From the NCBI GenBank assembly GCA_943787375.1, contig CALSME010000002.1, forward strand, positions 558,001-622,000: DNA of 64,000 nt, in the 5' to 3' direction. This stretch comes from an uncultured Polaribacter sp. (lineage in GTDB: Bacteria > Bacteroidota > Bacteroidia > Flavobacteriales > Flavobacteriaceae). Within the stretch, counting starts at the first letter, position 1; each line of letters begins with the position of its first letter. Below the pieces are notes generated by a model. It saw nothing but the letters and a program-made list of their open reading frames with translations, was not told the origin of the DNA and made no database searches. Below, piece after piece: positions 60,674 to 64,000 of the stretch. Both the position numbers and the translations under genes were made by a program.

Positions 60674-62488
60674 ATGCCGAAAAAGTATATTGACTTAGAC
60701 ACTTTAAAATATATACTTTATGATGTTCGGAAATTAGAAGACTTACTGACAAGAGAACGATTTGAAGACCATGACATGGAATCTTTAGATTTGTTCATAG
60801 AATCTGCCAAAGAATTTTCTGATAGAGAGTTGTATCCATATTTGAAAGAAATGGATGAAACTCCTGCGCACCATAAAGATGGAACTGTTATGGTTCACAA
60901 GCAAGTAGATGTCATGATGAAAAAAGGAGGGGAATTAGGAATTATTTCTGCCTCTTTTGATTATGATGCTGGTGGAATGCAAATTCCCTTCATGGCACAC
61001 CAAGCAGCTGTTTATATTATGGATGCTGCCAACAACCACCTTCCAGGTTATGTAGGTTTAACCCAAGGAGCTGCAGAATTAATTATTGAATTTGGAAACA
61101 AAACCCTAAATGAAACCTATGTTCCAAACATGCTTTCTGGAGCTTGGGGAGGAACCATGTGTTTAACAGAACCCCAAGCTGGAAGTTCTTTGTCGGACAT
61201 TGTAACAAAAGCAACCCCAACTACCGATGGTTTTTATAAAATATCGGGACAGAAGATTTTTATTTCAGGAGGTGACCATCAGTACGCAGATAATATTGTG
61301 CATTTGGTGTTGGCAAGAATAGAAGGAGCGCCCCAAGGAACCAAAGGAATTTCGTTATTTGTGGTTCCTAAAAACAGGCCCAAGGCAGATGGGACTTTGG
61401 AATACAACGACGTCATGACCGTTGCTGATTTTCAGAAAATGGGACAACGAGGATATTGCACCACGCATTTAGGCTTTGGCGATACAGATGACTGTAGAGG
61501 TTGGCTTGTTGGTGATGAAAACAAAGGGTTGGCGCAAATGTTTTTAATGATGAATGCGGCTAGAATTGCAGTAGGTAGAGGTGCTGCAGCTATTACAATG
61601 GCCGCTTACAGAACCTCTTTACAGTATGCAAATGAAAGACCACAAGGAAGAAAATTAACAAGCACAGGGAAGAAGAATCTAACAGAAAAACAAAGTTTAA
61701 TTATCGAACATCCCGATGTAAGAAGAATGTTGTTGTTGCAAAAATCGATTGCAGAAGGATCTTTAAGTTTGGTTTTATTAGCGTCTAAATACCATGATAT
61801 TATTCACGCTTCTTCAGATAAAGAAGAAAAAGAAAAATATAATTTATTGCTAGAAATGGTCATTCCAATTGTAAAAACTTTTCCATCGGAAGCAGGTTCA
61901 GTATCTGTTAATAACGGATTGCAAGTATTAGGAGGCTATGGCTTTTGTACCGATTTTACATTACAACAATATTACAGAGACATTCGAATTTCGGCCTTAT
62001 ATGAAGGAACAACTGGAATTCAGTCGCAAGATTTATTAGGAAGAAAAGTAACCTTACAAAACGGGAAAGCCCTAGAATTGTTAGCCGCAGAAATGATGCA
62101 AACAATTACACAGGCTTCTCAACATCCAGAATTAGCGCCCTATGCAAAAGAATTAGCAAGTACGTTGAAATTGTCACAAGAAATACTACAAAAATTAATG
62201 CCTTTTGCAATGAAAGGAGATTATGAACGCTATTTATCGGATGCCAATTTATTCATGGAATATATGAGTTTGGTGGTCTTAAGTTGGTTGTGGTTAGAAA
62301 TGGGAGTGAACGCAAAAGAAACTCTAGCGTCTGGAGATTTAAAGTATGATCTAAATTTCTATGAAAGTAAAATTCATACCATGAAGTTTTATTTCAAATA
62401 TGAACTTCCAAAAACAAGCTCTTTAGCAACTTCATTAATGAGTGATGAGGTATTAACTATCAAACAAGACAAAGAATACATTCTATAA
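60674..62488 (+). CDS. Acyl-CoA dehydrogenase, long form with C-terminal extension
   Basis: This 604-residue flavoenzyme belongs to the acyl-CoA dehydrogenase family that makes trans-2-enoyl-CoA and passes electrons to ETF. Features are LTEPQAGSSLSDI (FAD region), GGYGFCTDF and the catalytic-base region ALYEGTTGIQSQDLLGRK. The length and the extra C-terminal domain resemble the DmdC-like group (3-methylmercaptopropionyl-CoA dehydrogenase), but that does not settle the substrate. The stop overlaps the next ATG by one base (TAATG). Confidence 0.9.
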   Translation: MPKKYIDLDTLKYILYDVRKLEDLLTRERFEDHDMESLDLFIESAKEFSDRELYPYLKEMDETPAHHKDGTVMVHKQVDVMMKKGGELGIISASFDYDAGGMQIPFMAHQAAVYIMDAANNHLPGYVGLTQGAAELIIEFGNKTLNETYVPNMLSGAWGGTMCLTEPQAGSSLSDIVTKATPTTDGFYKISGQKIFISGGDHQYADNIVHLVLARIEGAPQGTKGISLFVVPKNRPKADGTLEYNDVMTVADFQKMGQRGYCTTHLGFGDTDDCRGWLVGDENKGLAQMFLMMNAARIAVGRGAAAITMAAYRTSLQYANERPQGRKLTSTGKKNLTEKQSLIIEHPDVRRMLLLQKSIAEGSLSLVLLASKYHDIIHASSDKEEKEKYNLLLEMVIPIVKTFPSEAGSVSVNNGLQVLGGYGFCTDFTLQQYYRDIRISALYEGTTGIQSQDLLGRKVTLQNGKALELLAAEMMQTITQASQHPELAPYAKELASTLKLSQEILQKLMPFAMKGDYERYLSDANLFMEYMSLVVLSWLWLEMGVNAKETLASGDLKYDLNFYESKIHTMKFYFKYELPKTSSLATSLMSDEVLTIKQDKEYIL

Positions 62489-63264
62489 TGACATTAATTT
62501 CGAAACAATTTAATTTAGAAGGAAAAGTAGCCATTGTTACAGGGTCTAGTAAAGGAATTGGAAAAGCAATAGCCAAAGGGTTGGCAGAAAATGGCGCGCA
62601 AGTAGTCATTTCAAGTAGAAGTCAAGAAGCCTGTGATGCCGTTGCCAATGAATTTCAATTAGCCGGATTAAAAGCCATCGGAATTGCATGCCATATTGGG
62701 AAAGCAGACCAACGAGAAAACCTAGTGGCACAAACAATTGGGGCATTTGGCCGCATTGATATTTTAGTAAATAATGCCGCAATCAATCCTGTTTTCGGAC
62801 CCATAGAAGATGTAGATCCAGCGATTTTTGATAAAATCATGGAGGTCAATGTAAAAGCTCCTTGGAGTTTGTCAAACCTCGTATTGCCGCATTTGAAAGC
62901 CCACAAAAATGGAAGCATTATCAATATAGCTTCCGTAGAAGCATTGACCCCAGGATTTGGTTTAGGAATTTACAGTACCAGTAAAGCAGCCATTTTAATG
63001 TTGTCAAAAAATCAGGCAAAAGAATGGGGAAAACATGGCATTCGTGTTAATGCTATTTGCCCAGGATTGATTAAAACAAAATTTAGTGCAGCACTTTGGC
63101 AAAATGAAAAAATACTTGGAAAAATTCAGAAAACACTCCCAAGTGAACGCATGGGAATGCCAGAAGAAATGGTCGGTTTGGCGTGTTTGTTAGCTTCTGA
63201 TGCAGGTGGTTATATGACCGGTGGTGTTTACACTGCAGATGGTGGTTATATGATTGCTGGATAA
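62488..63264 (+). CDS. SDR-family oxidoreductase
   Basis: The 258-residue protein has the Rossmann glycine motif TGSSKGIGKAI, the NNAA motif, the catalytic Ser-Tyr-Lys (INIASVEA and YSTSKAAI), and a typical C-terminal GYMTGGVYTADGGY. It oxidises or reduces an alcohol/ketone with NAD(P). The operon with two acyl-CoA dehydrogenases suggests a hydroxyacyl or alcohol step in acid degradation. It is translationally coupled to the dehydrogenase before it. Confidence 0.93.
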   Translation: MTLISKQFNLEGKVAIVTGSSKGIGKAIAKGLAENGAQVVISSRSQEACDAVANEFQLAGLKAIGIACHIGKADQRENLVAQTIGAFGRIDILVNNAAINPVFGPIEDVDPAIFDKIMEVNVKAPWSLSNLVLPHLKAHKNGSIINIASVEALTPGFGLGIYSTSKAAILMLSKNQAKEWGKHGIRVNAICPGLIKTKFSAALWQNEKILGKIQKTLPSERMGMPEEMVGLACLLASDAGGYMTGGVYTADGGYMIAG

Positions 63265-63332
63265 CTAAAAAATCAATCTATAAAGAGTGATTTTGGAAAC
63301 AGAGTTAACACTTTAAAAAACGAAACTGAATT

Positions 63333-64000
63333 ATGAATTTCGAATACTCAGAAAAATCACTTGAATTACAACAAAGGTTAAGCGCTTTTATTGAAGAACA
63401 TATTGTTCCTGTAGAAAAAGAATACATCGCTTTTCAAAGTGATACAAACAACATGTGGCAACGTTTTCCTAAAATAGAAATGTTGAAAAAGAAAGCCAAA
63501 GAAGCTGGTTTGTGGAACTTGTTTTTGCCGAATAATTATGGCGATTTAAGTCCAGGGTTAACCAATTTAGAATACGCACCCTTGGCAGAAATTATGGGAG
63601 AGAAAATCTGGATTTCAGAAATTTTCAACTGTTCTGCACCCGATACTGGAAACATGGAAGTTTTAGCAAAATACGGAAATGCAGCGCAAAAAGAAAGATG
63701 GTTAACTCCTTTAATGAATGGTGAAATTCGTTCTGCATTTTTAATGACAGAACCAGAAGTTGCTTCTTCCGACGCCACCAATATTGAAACCGCTATTGTT
63801 TTAGATGGCGATGAATATGTGATCAATGGAAGAAAATGGTGGTCTTCCGGCGCCATGGATCCCCATTGTAAAGTGGCCATTGTTATGGGAAAAACCGATG
63901 TAAATGCGGCAAGACATGAGCAACAAAGTATGGTGTTGGTTCCGATGGATACTCCCGGATTAGAAATTATCAGACCACTTTCGGTTTTAGGATTTTATGA
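63333..64000 (+). CDS. Acyl-CoA dehydrogenase, ACAD10/11-like (partial)
   Basis: The translation of the last 668 bases gives 222 residues from the ATG at 63333, and the gene runs off the window. The parts [34 protein letters not shown] and [17 protein letters not shown] are typical for the ACAD10/11 group. In animals, ACAD10/11 carry a fused kinase domain and act on 4-hydroxy acids; bacterial versions are separate. It lies 68 bases after the SDR gene. The missing part should hold the catalytic residue and the C-terminal helical domain. Confidence 0.9.
   Translation, partial: MNFEYSEKSLELQQRLSAFIEEHIVPVEKEYIAFQSDTNNMWQRFPKIEMLKKKAKEAGLWNLFLPNNYGDLSPGLTNLEYAPLAEIMGEKIWISEIFNCSAPDTGNMEVLAKYGNAAQKERWLTPLMNGEIRSAFLMTEPEVASSDATNIETAIVLDGDEYVINGRKWWSSGAMDPHCKVAIVMGKTDVNAARHEQQSMVLVPMDTPGLEIIRPLSVLGFY

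Noticed and set aside
1..64000. CRISPR arrays, insertion sequences, prophage, integrase or toxin-antitoxin genes
   Set aside because: I looked for regularly spaced repeats, transposase motifs and small paired genes in the intergenic regions and found none. The window is mostly core chromosome.

Overview
The window is 64 kb of a low-GC chromosome from the Bacteroidota, almost certainly a marine member of the Flavobacteriaceae. The reasons are the gene content (T9SS proteins PorT and Plug, a T9SS-sorted exoprotein, menaquinone-only UbiE/MenG, Na+-NQR, GSCFA and HYC_CC_PP proteins), the near absence of Shine-Dalgarno sequences, and several promoters of the Bacteroidota form TTG-N17-21-TAnnTTTG. 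The genus (Polaribacter- or Tenacibaculum-like) is a guess. No phage, transposon, CRISPR array, rRNA or plasmid gene was seen; this is mostly core chromosome.

Layout. 1-8.3 kb, mostly minus strand: a truncated secreted esterase, pnp (broken by a one-base frameshift), rpsO, accD, fbaA and a BamA/TamA-like lipoprotein barrel. 8.3-14 kb: an rRNA methyltransferase, then nfu-like/ubiE/porT, a FadL-like porin and a low-complexity lipoprotein. 14-16 kb, plus strand: proS, tRNA-Glu, rpsT. 16-23.3 kb, minus: the cell-shape cluster mreB-mreC-mreD-mrdA-rodA behind purH. 23.5-27.5 kb: a GAF/fRMsr-like protein and a four-gene plus-strand metal-handling locus (HYC_CC_PP protein, TonB receptor, HMA protein, metal-binding lipoprotein). 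27.5-34.4 kb: a large zinc metalloprotease, pruA, an NRDE protein, apaG and the T9SS Plug gene. 34.6-40.8 kb: the complete nqrABCDEF operon. 40.9-49.2 kb: hydrolase, DEAD-box helicase, a 980-residue T9SS cargo protein, two small proteins, an OmpA lipoprotein and apbE. 49.2-53.4 kb, minus: methyltransferase, map, thioredoxin-like protein, gpmI and a small membrane protein. 53.5-60.7 kb: aromatic amino acid hydroxylase, rhodanese, GSCFA, alaS, M23 peptidase, MerR regulator. 60.7-64 kb: an acyl-CoA dehydrogenase/SDR/acyl-CoA dehydrogenase operon that runs off the window.

Functional links. ApbE (48.2 kb) is the expected flavin transferase for NqrB and NqrC. PorT, Plug and the CTD-bearing exoprotein belong to type IX secretion. 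The Mre/PBP2/RodA set is one elongasome operon. The 24-27.5 kb locus looks like capture, uptake and periplasmic handling of a soft metal, most likely copper.

I did not find a clearly undescribed defence or mobile system. The best leads are the pnp frameshift, the metal locus, the truncated ACAD/SDR/ACAD11-like operon, the long aromatic amino acid hydroxylase with an unassigned C-terminal half, AccD without its zinc ribbon, a degenerate nuclease-like small protein between the nqr operon and apbE, and two strong palindromes that are not ordinary terminators.
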